Source of the DNA: Candidatus Latescibacterota bacterium
Lineage (GTDB): Bacteria > Latescibacterota > UBA2968 > UBA8231
Direction: 5' to 3'
Length of the DNA stretch: 23,233 nt
Assembly (NCBI GenBank): GCA_003529325.1
Contig: DPVW01000264.1
Location: 1-23,233 of the forward strand
Positions 15,216 to 22,518 of this stretch are shown piece after piece. Numbering within the stretch: the stretch's first letter is position 1; each line of letters starts with the position of its first letter. The position numbers and the translations under genes are program-made. The notes under the pieces were generated by a model, which worked only from the letters and a program-made list of their open reading frames with translations, was not told where the DNA came from and did not search any database.

Positions 15216-16378
15216 CAGGTGTCGACATCTTCTGGGTCGCCACGGGCTTGATTCTATACACGTATCTCGGATACCCCATTCTGCTGTCGCTGCTCACCGC
15301 CGGTCGCCGGCAGCCGACCTATGAACCGGCGGCACAGTTGCCGACGGTCAGTCTCATCGTCACGGCCTTCAACGAAGAGGATGTCCTGCGGGACAAGCTG
15401 GAAAACAGCTTCGCCCTCGATTATCCGGACCATCTGCTGCAGATCATCGTAGTCTCCGACGGCTCGACGGATGGCAGTGACGATGTTGCCAGCGCCTTCG
15501 AAACACGACGGGGGTTCCTGTTCTTGCGGCAGCAGCAGAACGAGGGCAAGACGATGGCGCAGAATGCGGGGGTGCGCGCGGCGACGGGACAGATCCTCGT
15601 ATTCTCCGATGCCAACAGCATCTATGCCACGGACGCGTTGCAGAAATTGGTGGGCCCCTTCGTCGACGGGCGCGTCGGTTGCGTGTGTGGCGAATTGCAC
15701 TACACAAATCCAAAGCGGGCTGCTGCTGGCATGGGGGAGGGTTCGTACTGGCGTTACGAACAGTATCTGAAGCGGCATGAAAGTCTTCTGGGGTCGCTGG
15801 TGGGCGCCAATGGCTCGATCTATGCGTTGCGACGTGAACTTTTCCAGGAGCTTGGTGCAGCGATTATTTCCGACTTCATCATGCCCATTCGCCTGCGGCT
15901 GGCCGGTCATCGTGTGGTCTACGAACCATCCGCCATCGCCGTAGAAGAGGTGGCTGTCGGTTTCGTGGACGAACTCAAACGCCGTCGCCGCATCGTTGCT
16001 CGCTCGTTGTATGGGCTGTGGACGGAACCGGGGGCATTCAATCCCTTCGCCCATCCGCTGTTCGTCTTTCAAGTCGTGTCCCACAAGGTCATACGCTGGT
16101 TGGTGCCGGTCCTTCTTCTCGTCATGCTCATAACCAGTGTCGAGCCCGGTTTGGCGCGACTGTCTCCCTACGACTGGTTGTTCGGCGGTCAACTGTTGCT
16201 CTATGCCCTGGCCCTGCTTGGTGGTCTGCTGCCGGTCGGTGTCAGTCGCCTGAGTCTGTTCTACGTACCAGCCTATTTCTGTGCCATCAATCTGGGCGCC
16301 CTGCTCGGATTGCTTGCGGCACTTCGTGGTCAACGGCACACCGTGTGGAAGCCCTTGGCACGCGCGGACACGGACTGA
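15212..16378 (+). CDS. Membrane-anchored GT2 glycosyltransferase
   Basis: The product has 388 residues. A first helix (IFWVATGLILYTYLGYPILL) precedes the GT-A domain with VSLIVTAFNEEDVLRDKLEN, IIVVSDGSTDGSDDVA, NEGKTMAQNAG and LVFSDANSIY, a D-A-N variant of the metal site seen in related processive-type GT2 enzymes. GANGSIYALRREL and IISDFIMPIRLRLAG give the acceptor site, and ELKRRRRIVARSLYGL replaces the Q-x-x-R-W motif. Three or four helices follow at the C-terminus. GTG 15212 overlaps the previous stop; the open frame upstream lies within the carbamoyltransferase gene and has no family similarity. It may add a sugar to the lipid-linked chain at the inner membrane, or act processively. Confidence 0.88.
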   Translation: MTGVDIFWVATGLILYTYLGYPILLSLLTAGRRQPTYEPAAQLPTVSLIVTAFNEEDVLRDKLENSFALDYPDHLLQIIVVSDGSTDGSDDVASAFETRRGFLFLRQQQNEGKTMAQNAGVRAATGQILVFSDANSIYATDALQKLVGPFVDGRVGCVCGELHYTNPKRAAAGMGEGSYWRYEQYLKRHESLLGSLVGANGSIYALRRELFQELGAAIISDFIMPIRLRLAGHRVVYEPSAIAVEEVAVGFVDELKRRRRIVARSLYGLWTEPGAFNPFAHPLFVFQVVSHKVIRWLVPVLLLVMLITSVEPGLARLSPYDWLFGGQLLLYALALLGGLLPVGVSRLSLFYVPAYFCAINLGALLGLLAALRGQRHTVWKPLARADTD

Positions 16379-16380
16379 CC

Positions 16381-17847
16381 ATGTCGCAGGTGTGGATCAC
16401 GATTCTGCTGGCCCTGAGCGACTTCGTTACCATCAATCTGGCGACGGTGGCGTTGTTGTGGATGAAACATGTGGGCGGCACACTGACGAGCGTGACCCGT
16501 GCCTGGCATGACGTGCGACCCGATCTTTCGGGGCCGCCATTCGCCTTTGTCCTCGAGTACTACCTGTGGGACGCCCTGCCCCTGATCTACATGTGCTGGC
16601 TGGTGTTGCTCGTCTTCGGCGGACTCTATCGACCTCGGCCCACGACGTCCCGACTCGATGAGGGGATCGCCGTCTTGCGGGTGATCACCCTGGGCGTGGT
16701 GCTGTTTTTTATCGCCACCTTCGATCTGCAGCAGGGCATGACCTTTACCCGCGCCCTCGTCTGTTCGTACTGGCTGGCCCTCGTCGTTCTCGTCATCGGT
16801 GGCAGAGCAACTCTACGCACACTGCAATTGCGCTTGCTTGCCTCCGGCATCGGACGTAGCAACGCCATCATCGTCGGTACCGACGAACGGGGTGCACGAC
16901 TGTTACAGGATCTGCGGACCTCGACAGCCCATCGGTATGAGGTAATCGGTTTTGCCCGAGCACCCGGAGATGTGGAGGTCGATGCCGTCGAGGGGCTGCC
17001 GGTGCTGGGTGGTGTGGATGACCTGGGCCGGATCATCGGTCAGCGTGGTGTCGAGTCGGTGCTGATCGCATTGACGTCGAATAGCCACGAGGAAATCCTG
17101 CGCATCGTTGAGGCAGCCTGTGGTCCTGGGTCGGTGGTCTCGTTCAGTATCACCCCCGATCTCTACGATATCGTTACCGGGCACGTGCGCACGAACCAGA
17201 TCTACGGCGTGCCCCTGATGGAACTGCGGCCGCAATTGATGGCGCCGTGGGAGAGTGCAGCCAAGCGGCTCATCGATATCACCGTCGCCTTGGTTGTACT
17301 GGTGGGCCTGGCGCCCCTGTGGTTGATGGTAGCCGCCGCCATCCGCCTCGATTCGCGTGGCCCCATTCTGTTCCGCCAGGAGCGTGTCGGGCGCAGTGCC
17401 AAACCTTTCGCCATGTACAAGTTCCGTTCCATGGTGGTCGAAGCGGAGGACAAAACAGGCCCCACGTGGGTGGCGGATGCCGATCCGCGCGTCACCCGCG
17501 TCGGCCGGGTGTTGCGGGCCCTGCACTTCGACGAGATCCCCCAGTGCATAAACTTTCTGCGCGGCGACATGAGTCTGGTGGGGCCACGCCCGGAACGCCC
17601 GTTCTTCGTAGAGAAATTCACGCAGGAGATTCCGTTTTACCTGCGCCGTTTTAATGTCAAGCCAGGGTTGCTGGGGTGGGCACAGTCGAAACACGAATTC
17701 GACATGCAGTCGACGGATTTTTCCAGTATCGCGGCGGAGCGTCTGGAGTACGATCTCTACTACATCGAGAATGCGTCGCTGTTGCTGGATTTCTCGATCA
17801 TGATTCGTACAATATGGTTCGTTCTGGCGGGGAAGAGTACTAGGTAG
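16381..17847 (+). CDS. Polyprenyl glycosylphosphotransferase initiating EPS synthesis (WbaP/WcaJ type)
   Basis: The product has 488 residues: four or five N-terminal helices, a Rossmann-like CoA_binding_3 region (about 155-270, including IIVGTDERGARLLQDL), and the catalytic bacterial sugar-transferase domain from about 292. This last part has AKRLIDITVALVV, a hydrophobic re-entrant helix, GPILFRQERVG, MYKFRSM (about 345-351), HFDEIPQCINFLRGDMSLVG and GPRPERPFFVEKF. These enzymes transfer hexose-1-phosphate from a nucleotide sugar to undecaprenyl phosphate, the first step of Wzx/Wzy assembly. ATG 16381 follows the previous stop after two bases. It ends the locus; the convergent operon starts on the other side of a hairpin-rich gap. 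The sugar, often Glc or Gal, is not shown by sequence alone. Confidence 0.94.
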   Translation: MSQVWITILLALSDFVTINLATVALLWMKHVGGTLTSVTRAWHDVRPDLSGPPFAFVLEYYLWDALPLIYMCWLVLLVFGGLYRPRPTTSRLDEGIAVLRVITLGVVLFFIATFDLQQGMTFTRALVCSYWLALVVLVIGGRATLRTLQLRLLASGIGRSNAIIVGTDERGARLLQDLRTSTAHRYEVIGFARAPGDVEVDAVEGLPVLGGVDDLGRIIGQRGVESVLIALTSNSHEEILRIVEAACGPGSVVSFSITPDLYDIVTGHVRTNQIYGVPLMELRPQLMAPWESAAKRLIDITVALVVLVGLAPLWLMVAAAIRLDSRGPILFRQERVGRSAKPFAMYKFRSMVVEAEDKTGPTWVADADPRVTRVGRVLRALHFDEIPQCINFLRGDMSLVGPRPERPFFVEKFTQEIPFYLRRFNVKPGLLGWAQSKHEFDMQSTDFSSIAAERLEYDLYYIENASLLLDFSIMIRTIWFVLAGKSTR

Positions 17848-17850
17848 GTT

Positions 17851-17967
17851 GTGCGGGCGGGTAGCGCTTCGGCGGCTTCCGTTCGGCCTCGGCAAGACCT
17901 CACAGGTGGACTGAACGCCGCATCTTGCGGCTCAGTCCACGCTCGCCATCCTGGCGAGCGCCCGCAC
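17851..17967. repeat. Nested palindromic element, potential three-way junction
   Basis: The outer arms GTGCGGGC (17851-17858) and GCCCGCAC (17960-17967) are perfect complements; they extend by one G:C if C17959 is shared. Inside, hairpin A has GTGGACTGA (17906-17914) pairing TCAGTCCAC (17932-17940), then after a two-base bulge GCCGCA-TCT-TGCGGC (17917-17931). Hairpin B, GCTCGCCA-TCC-TGGCGAGC (17941-17959), abuts A with no gap and abuts the outer 3' arm. Both loops read RGA on the minus strand. No T-run follows on either strand, so it is not a standard terminator. It lies between two converging operons. It could be a REP-like element, a structured RNA or a bidirectional transcription end; there is no second copy in the window. 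Confidence 0.6.
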
Positions 17968-18120
17968 CAAGTACTTTCTCCGCATCTCTCACGGAGACCA
18001 ACACCCCACCCGGCACCCGGAACGGCTGCGCGTTCCTGTTCGGGCCCTTGCACCTGTGACTCTGGGGACTCACGGAGCTGCTCTTCCCGCCACCAGCACG
18101 TATCGCCGCGTCACCGGTAA
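17968..18120. other. Remainder of the convergent intergenic gap, with further inverted repeats
   Basis: No protein gene is supported here. It contains TCTCCG (17977-17982)/CGGAGA (17992-17997) with a nine-base loop, GGAACG (18019-18024)/CGTTCC (18031-18036) with a six-base loop, and CTGTGA (18054-18059), complementary to TCACAG at 17900-17905, which would tie this part back to the palindromic element. Minus-strand open frames crossing it are extensions of shadow frames. A canonical terminator is not seen. Confidence 0.45.
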
Positions 18121-19509
18121 TCAGTATACCCGAACCACAGCTCCTCGCTCGGTGGTGACACGCTGGCGGGCTTCTGCCGCTGGCACACCTAGCTGCGGCC
18201 AATCCTGGGGTGGCACTTGTGCCAGGCGCAGCAGCAGGCGCGACAACTGTGCGGCATACTCTTTCAGTTCGCGCACATTGAGCTTGTCCGCCGTGTCGGG
18301 TGGTTCGTGGTGATAGTCGGCGTCGGCATGGCGACCGCGGAAGCGCCAGCGCCATAGGTGTGCGGCGTCGATTCCATCGACCAGATAAGGGAAATGATCG
18401 GAGGAATTGTCGAGTTGTGACATGACATGGCACTGCAGGCCGTCACCCATGTGGTCGAACTGTCGTTGGACCAGAGCGCGCAGGTGGTCGAAACCGAGGA
18501 CGAGGCCCTTCATGTGACCTGCAGCCAATTCGTCGAGATTGATCGCCAGGCGTGGACGTCGCCCGTCGCTGTAGTGACGTCGAACGAAATCGAAGGAGCC
18601 GAGAAATCCCTGTTCTTCCGCTGAGTAGGTGACGAAGTGCAGCGTTCGACCTGGTGACGTGCCGACGTCCCGCCGCAGGGCGGCCAATACACGTGCCGTC
18701 TCCAGGGTCGAAATCGTACCGGAGCCATTGTCGTTGCCCCCTGGCGAAGCGTAAACGGTATCGTGGTGGCCACCGAGGACGAGATCCTCCTCCGGCCAAC
18801 GGTCGCCACGCAGCAGGCCATGGACGTTGGCTGTGCGCTTGCTTTCCGTCGTCGTGGCCACCTCCACTTGCAGGCGTGCTGCCGAGGTGCGCCGCAGTCG
18901 TGCTCCTGCCTCGCGGGTGATGGCGATGCTGGGCAAGGGGGGTGAGGGAAAATCAGGGTCCCGTGAGTCGTGGGCGGAGTGATATTCGCGGCGCTCACCA
19001 CTCTTGCCGTCGATCACGGCTGCTGCCGCCGCACCGGCGGCGGCGACATCGCGTAACCGGTAGGCGTGCGGCATCGGTTGCGTGAATGGTTCGTAGGCGA
19101 TGTTCATCAGGGCGATCTCCCCTGGCAGTTGTTTGGAGACGGCGGCGATCTCCCGTGGCGTGCCGTAACCGACATCGACGACATTCGCCTCGATGGTAAA
19201 CGAGCCACAGCCGATGAAGGGCAATATGTCGAGCCTAGCGCCGTCGCTACTGCGCACGTCTGCCTTTGACCACGACCAACAGTCCATGTCGAACTCCTCG
19301 ACGGCAACTTCGTCGAGGCCGGCCAGACTGAATTGATCACGGATGTATTCTATGGCACGCCATTCGGCGTCCGTCCCCGACCACCGCGGTCCGATGGTGT
19401 CACACAGTTGGCGGGCGTGCTCACCGATTCTGGCGCCGGTCCAAGCCTCGCCAGACAACCAGCGATCGGTTGCGGTCCAGTCCAGGTCCGCTGGAGAGTC
19501 AGAGTTCAT
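18121..19509 (-). CDS. M28 family zinc metallopeptidase with PA-like insert
   Basis: The product has 462 residues. An N-terminal region (1-90) is followed by a PA-like segment (about 95-225, including VDVGYGTPREI and AAGAAAAAVIDGKSG). The di-zinc peptidase domain has VLGGHHDTVYASPGGNDNGSG with ligands H249/D250 region and D260, SAEEQGFLGSFDFVRR (E298, E299), INLDELA (D326) and SSDHFPYLVDG as the last histidine. Family members are aminopeptidases or carboxypeptidases. No signal peptide is seen in MNSDSPADLDWTATDRW, so it may be cytoplasmic, whereas many PA-containing M28 enzymes are exported. ATG 19509 overlaps the aldolase stop as ATGA, making it the last gene of a four-gene operon. The substrate is unknown. 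Confidence 0.9.
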   Translation of the reverse strand: MNSDSPADLDWTATDRWLSGEAWTGARIGEHARQLCDTIGPRWSGTDAEWRAIEYIRDQFSLAGLDEVAVEEFDMDCWSWSKADVRSSDGARLDILPFIGCGSFTIEANVVDVGYGTPREIAAVSKQLPGEIALMNIAYEPFTQPMPHAYRLRDVAAAGAAAAAVIDGKSGERREYHSAHDSRDPDFPSPPLPSIAITREAGARLRRTSAARLQVEVATTTESKRTANVHGLLRGDRWPEEDLVLGGHHDTVYASPGGNDNGSGTISTLETARVLAALRRDVGTSPGRTLHFVTYSAEEQGFLGSFDFVRRHYSDGRRPRLAINLDELAAGHMKGLVLGFDHLRALVQRQFDHMGDGLQCHVMSQLDNSSDHFPYLVDGIDAAHLWRWRFRGRHADADYHHEPPDTADKLNVRELKEYAAQLSRLLLRLAQVPPQDWPQLGVPAAEARQRVTTERGAVVRVY

Positions 19510-20282
19510 CAGCGTTTGGCTGCGTACTCACGCAGGTCACGCACGTGATCGGTTACGGCCTGGACGCCAAAAGCAAGGGGGTTGCCAACATTGAGGAAGC
19601 GATAGCCCCAGTCGATTTTCTGCTTGATCTCCGTGGGATCGGCGAGGGTGGTGCCGACGACGACGCCGGTGCCCTCCAGTCGCTTCGGTACTTCTTCCAT
19701 GATCTGCTGGACCTCTTTCGATCCCGTCTGTCCTGCCAGTCCGAGGGATGCGGACAGATCCAGCGGTCCAACGAGGATGATGTCGATGCCGGGGACGGCG
19801 GCGATTTCGTCGAGGTTGTCCCAGGCCTGCTTGCTCTCCATCTGGCAGATCAGCATCGTTTCGTCATTGGCCGTCTCCAGCACCATCTGCCAGTCGACAC
19901 CGGCGACACGGGTCCACATGGGCGACAGGCCGCGGTTGCCTTGTGGTGCATAGTGGGCGGCATCTACCGCCCGGCGTGCCTCGTCCACCGTGTTGACCTG
20001 TGGCACCATGACCAGCACAGCGCCCACGTCGTATGCCTTTTTGATCAGACCAGGGTCGTTATGGGCGACACGGATCATCGGCGCTACACCCCGTTGTCGC
20101 GCCAACACGGGAATCACGTCGAGTTGCTCCATGCCGTAGGGCATGTGCTCTGTGTCGATCCACAAGAAATCGATACCGGTGCCGATGGTTGGGCCAGCGA
20201 TATAGGGGGAAAAGGCGGCGAGACCCGTGCCGAGCACGACGTCACCGTCAGCGAGCTTCTGTTTGATCGGATTCGGATACAT
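19509..20282 (-). CDS. HpcH/HpaI family aldolase
   Basis: The product has 257 residues, the usual size. The class II pyruvate-dependent aldolase pattern is present: DFLWIDTEHMPYGMEQL, APMIRVAHND, VMVPQVNTVDEARRAVDAAH with YAPQGNRG, ICQMESKQAWDNLDEIA (metal-binding glutamate), and DIILVGPLDLSASLG (metal-binding aspartate). Relatives cleave 4-hydroxy-2-oxo acids such as 2-keto-3-deoxy-L-rhamnonate or 4-hydroxy-2-oxoheptanedioate to pyruvate and an aldehyde. The start is ATG 20282, with AAGGA nine bases upstream. It is 24 bases after uppP and coupled to the peptidase by ATGA. With a polysaccharide locus nearby, breakdown of a deoxy-sugar acid is conceivable but unproven. Confidence 0.9.
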   Translation of the reverse strand: MYPNPIKQKLADGDVVLGTGLAAFSPYIAGPTIGTGIDFLWIDTEHMPYGMEQLDVIPVLARQRGVAPMIRVAHNDPGLIKKAYDVGAVLVMVPQVNTVDEARRAVDAAHYAPQGNRGLSPMWTRVAGVDWQMVLETANDETMLICQMESKQAWDNLDEIAAVPGIDIILVGPLDLSASLGLAGQTGSKEVQQIMEEVPKRLEGTGVVVGTTLADPTEIKQKIDWGYRFLNVGNPLAFGVQAVTDHVRDLREYAAKR

Positions 20283-20306
20283 GTCGGTCCGTCCTTATGT
20301 GTCAGG

Positions 20307-21113
20307 TCAGTACAACGTCCAGAGGATAAAAGCACCCAGGCCGATTCGATAGAAGGCAAAGGCGTGGGTGCCATGTCGTTTCAGGAACCGCAACAGCAGA
20401 TCGATACTGACGTAGCCGCTGATCGCGGCGGCGGCGATTCCGAGGCCCAGATTGACCATGCTGTGGGCACTCGAAGTGGTGGCGAGCAGCTCGAACAATT
20501 TGAGCAACCCGGCACCACCGATGGCGGGCAGGCCGAGAAGAAAAGAGAAGCGTGCCGCTTCGTCACGGCGTAGACCAACAAAGAGCCCTCCCATGATCGT
20601 CGAGCCGGATCTGGAGCAGCCCGGGATGAGGGCCAACGCCTGGCACAGGCCGATGATCTGAATACGCCAGAATGTCAGCTGGCTGAGTTCGCGATCTCTC
20701 GGGCCAAGTCGTTCCGACAACAACAGCAGCAGGGCGAGCACGATCAGGGCGATGGCAATGATGGATAACCCCCGAGCCTCGATCTCGATGAAGTCCTTGA
20801 AGCCGAGACCGAGTACGACGATCGGCACCGAGGCGGGAACGATGGACCATGCCAGCAATGTGTCCGGCGTGCGTCGCAGATCGCGGTGACGCAGCCCTTC
20901 CAGCGCAGCGCGTGTAAGACGACTGATGTCGGCGGCGAAGTAGACGAAAACCGCCGCCAGGGTACCCAACTGAATGGCCGCCGAGAAGGCAGCCCCTGGA
21001 TCCTCCCACCCCAGAAAGTGGGGGAGAATGCGCAGGTGAGCGGTGGAGGAGATGGGCAGAAATTCGGTGAGGCCTTGAACGAGACCGAGAAGGATCGCCT
21101 GCAGGGGGGTCAT
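20307..21113 (-). CDS. uppP: Undecaprenyl-diphosphatase (UppP/BacA)
   Basis: The product has 268 residues, the normal size, with about seven or eight membrane helices. It has both BacA family signatures: LVQGLTEFLPISSTAHLRIL near the N-terminus (E and S-S-T-A-H catalytic region) and LIPGCSRSGSTIMGGL (about 160-175, the S-R-S-G motif). It dephosphorylates undecaprenyl diphosphate to the monophosphate, the carrier for peptidoglycan, O-antigen and EPS. I chose ATG 21113, which overlaps the DUF1015 stop as ATGA; the frame is open eight codons further up to 21134. Sitting next to an Und-P-dependent polysaccharide locus fits carrier recycling, while genome-wide service for the cell wall is equally possible. 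Confidence 0.95.
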   Translation of the reverse strand: MTPLQAILLGLVQGLTEFLPISSTAHLRILPHFLGWEDPGAAFSAAIQLGTLAAVFVYFAADISRLTRAALEGLRHRDLRRTPDTLLAWSIVPASVPIVVLGLGFKDFIEIEARGLSIIAIALIVLALLLLLSERLGPRDRELSQLTFWRIQIIGLCQALALIPGCSRSGSTIMGGLFVGLRRDEAARFSFLLGLPAIGGAGLLKLFELLATTSSAHSMVNLGLGIAAAAISGYVSIDLLLRFLKRHGTHAFAFYRIGLGAFILWTLY

Positions 21114-22426
21114 TCGGTGGCGATCCGGCGACACTCCAGATAATAACGCTTCTCGGTCGCCTCTCCGAGGGAGAAGCTTTTGCGCGGCAATGGACCGTCC
21201 CGACGAATCGTCGGAAACAGCGCATGTTTGTCGATCACCTCGGAGTACAAGCCGATGTTGCCCGCCTCGCTCCCGAGGCGCTCAACGGTCTGCTCACCAT
21301 GGAGGTAGTCGACCTCCACCGACGCATGGTCCTGCTCGAAATCGTTAAGAAAATCCTGCAGGGAAACGGCGGGCAGACTGCCGGTGGGATCATGGAGGGA
21401 GATGATACCTCGTCGCTGCCCGGCGACAAAAGGCAACCGATGAGTCTCGGTGTTCGAGGGGATCAACCGCGCCTCGGTCCAGGACGTTGGCGTGTCGCAG
21501 AGTTGCACGGTCACGCCGGAGCCGAGGGTGGGACAGGCGGCGGAGAAGGCGGTGACGAGGTCGTCGAAGTCACAACCGAACAGAACGCGGTGAATGGGTT
21601 CGAAAACGAGTCCGTCGTCATGCAGGTTGACGAGTTCGACGAGGGCGTGACGCGCCGGGTGATCGGCGACGGCCGACAGACCACCGGCAGTCTGTTTGAT
21701 CTCCTGCCAGACGGCCTGTGCCGTGGCGAAGGAGTGGTTGCCGTCCCCCATGGCGTAGAGCATGGGGTCATCGTCCCCTGAAATCAGTCCGCGCAGGGCG
21801 GTGACAACCTGATCGATGAGGGTTGGCTCGCTCACCTGCCAGCCCCGGACACGCCCGCCGCCGAGCATCAACTCGGTGTCGTATAGGGCTGGCAGGTCGG
21901 CATCGAAGAGGGGTTCGATGACGGTGCGTAGCGGGTCATCGATGAGGACCAGGATGTGGGGCACCTCAAGTGGGGTGCCACGGCGCACGGCAATACGGGG
22001 CGCCAGACGCGAGACCACAGTTCCCTCGGTGGTACGGATCAAGGTGAGGGCGCCGTCTTCGTAGCTGTACTGCTCGAGGTCGAGAGCCACCAGCAGGCCG
22101 CGACGGGACTCGACATGTGGTGTCTGCCGATCGACGAGGACAAAACCTCTTGGCAACTCCCGCAGTACACCCTGTGTCGAGTACTCAGCCATGGCGGCGC
22201 GAATCTGCTCGATGCGCTGCGCGCTGTCATCGGCGCCGAGGTAGAGTTCAGGAAAGACCAGCTTCCGTGTCGACCGTGCCGATCCGACGAGACCGTCCAC
22301 ACGCTCCCAGTAACCGGGGTCGGTGGTGTGCTGGTCACAGGCGATGACGGCCCACGTATGGACAGGCACGTCGCCGTGTGGCAGCAGGATGTGGGGCACC
22401 TCCAGGGCGAGGTCAGAAAATTGCAT
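21110..22426 (-). CDS. DUF1015 family protein
   Basis: The product has 438 residues, within the family range. It starts MQFSDLALEVPHILLPHGDV and has CDQHTTDPGYWERV, FPELYLG, IEPLFDADLPALYDTEL and the family hallmark YAMGDGNHSFATAQAVW; most DUF1015 proteins read D-G-H-H-R at that place, so this is the variant D-G-N-H-S branch. RHALVELVNLHDDGLVFEPIHRVLF follows. The family has no established function, though the D-G-H/N-H motif suggests a metal or nucleotide site. ATG 22426 is preferred; the frame is open back to 22561, but that would overlap the divergent gene. There is only a weak AGG before it. The stop overlaps uppP by four bases. Confidence 0.85.
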   Translation of the reverse strand: MQFSDLALEVPHILLPHGDVPVHTWAVIACDQHTTDPGYWERVDGLVGSARSTRKLVFPELYLGADDSAQRIEQIRAAMAEYSTQGVLRELPRGFVLVDRQTPHVESRRGLLVALDLEQYSYEDGALTLIRTTEGTVVSRLAPRIAVRRGTPLEVPHILVLIDDPLRTVIEPLFDADLPALYDTELMLGGGRVRGWQVSEPTLIDQVVTALRGLISGDDDPMLYAMGDGNHSFATAQAVWQEIKQTAGGLSAVADHPARHALVELVNLHDDGLVFEPIHRVLFGCDFDDLVTAFSAACPTLGSGVTVQLCDTPTSWTEARLIPSNTETHRLPFVAGQRRGIISLHDPTGSLPAVSLQDFLNDFEQDHASVEVDYLHGEQTVERLGSEAGNIGLYSEVIDKHALFPTIRRDGPLPRKSFSLGEATEKRYYLECRRIATE

Positions 22427-22486
22427 GACCTGCAAGATGGGAAATGTGCGACGCCCCCGCCAACAAAGCCAATACTTCTGATGACC

Positions 22487-22518
22487 ATGACCTATATTGT
22501 CATAGGTATGAAACACAA
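22487..22518. promoter_or_regulatory. Divergent control region with a perfect dyad
   Basis: ACCTAT (22490-22495) and ATAGGT (22502-22507) form a perfect 6-bp dyad with a six-base spacer, and CAT/ATG extend it past one bulged G. The right arm abuts the ATG of the pseudouridine synthase gene. TATATT (22493-22498) could be a plus-strand -10. On the minus strand TTGTGT (22518-22513) and TATAGG (22496-22491) are 16 bases apart and could serve the DUF1015 operon. All by eye. Confidence 0.35.

Noticed and set aside
3916..15230. Similar N-termini (GVDIF) in the deacetylase and the second GT2 protein
   Set aside because: Only five residues match, the following sequences are unrelated, and the DNA differs; coincidence is the simpler view.
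17848..18120. RNase P RNA, tmRNA, 6S RNA or SRP RNA in the gap
   Set aside because: The conserved core sequences of these RNAs as I know them are not present on either strand; only the palindromic structure is. An Rfam search would settle it.
17900..18433. Minus-strand frame running through the hairpin-rich gap
   Set aside because: It starts inside the peptidase gene in the wrong frame, and its extension across the gap only reflects the palindromes.
19470..20573. A 367-codon plus-strand open frame
   Set aside because: Antisense to the aldolase and parts of its neighbours; the minus-strand reading has clear family motifs, this one none.
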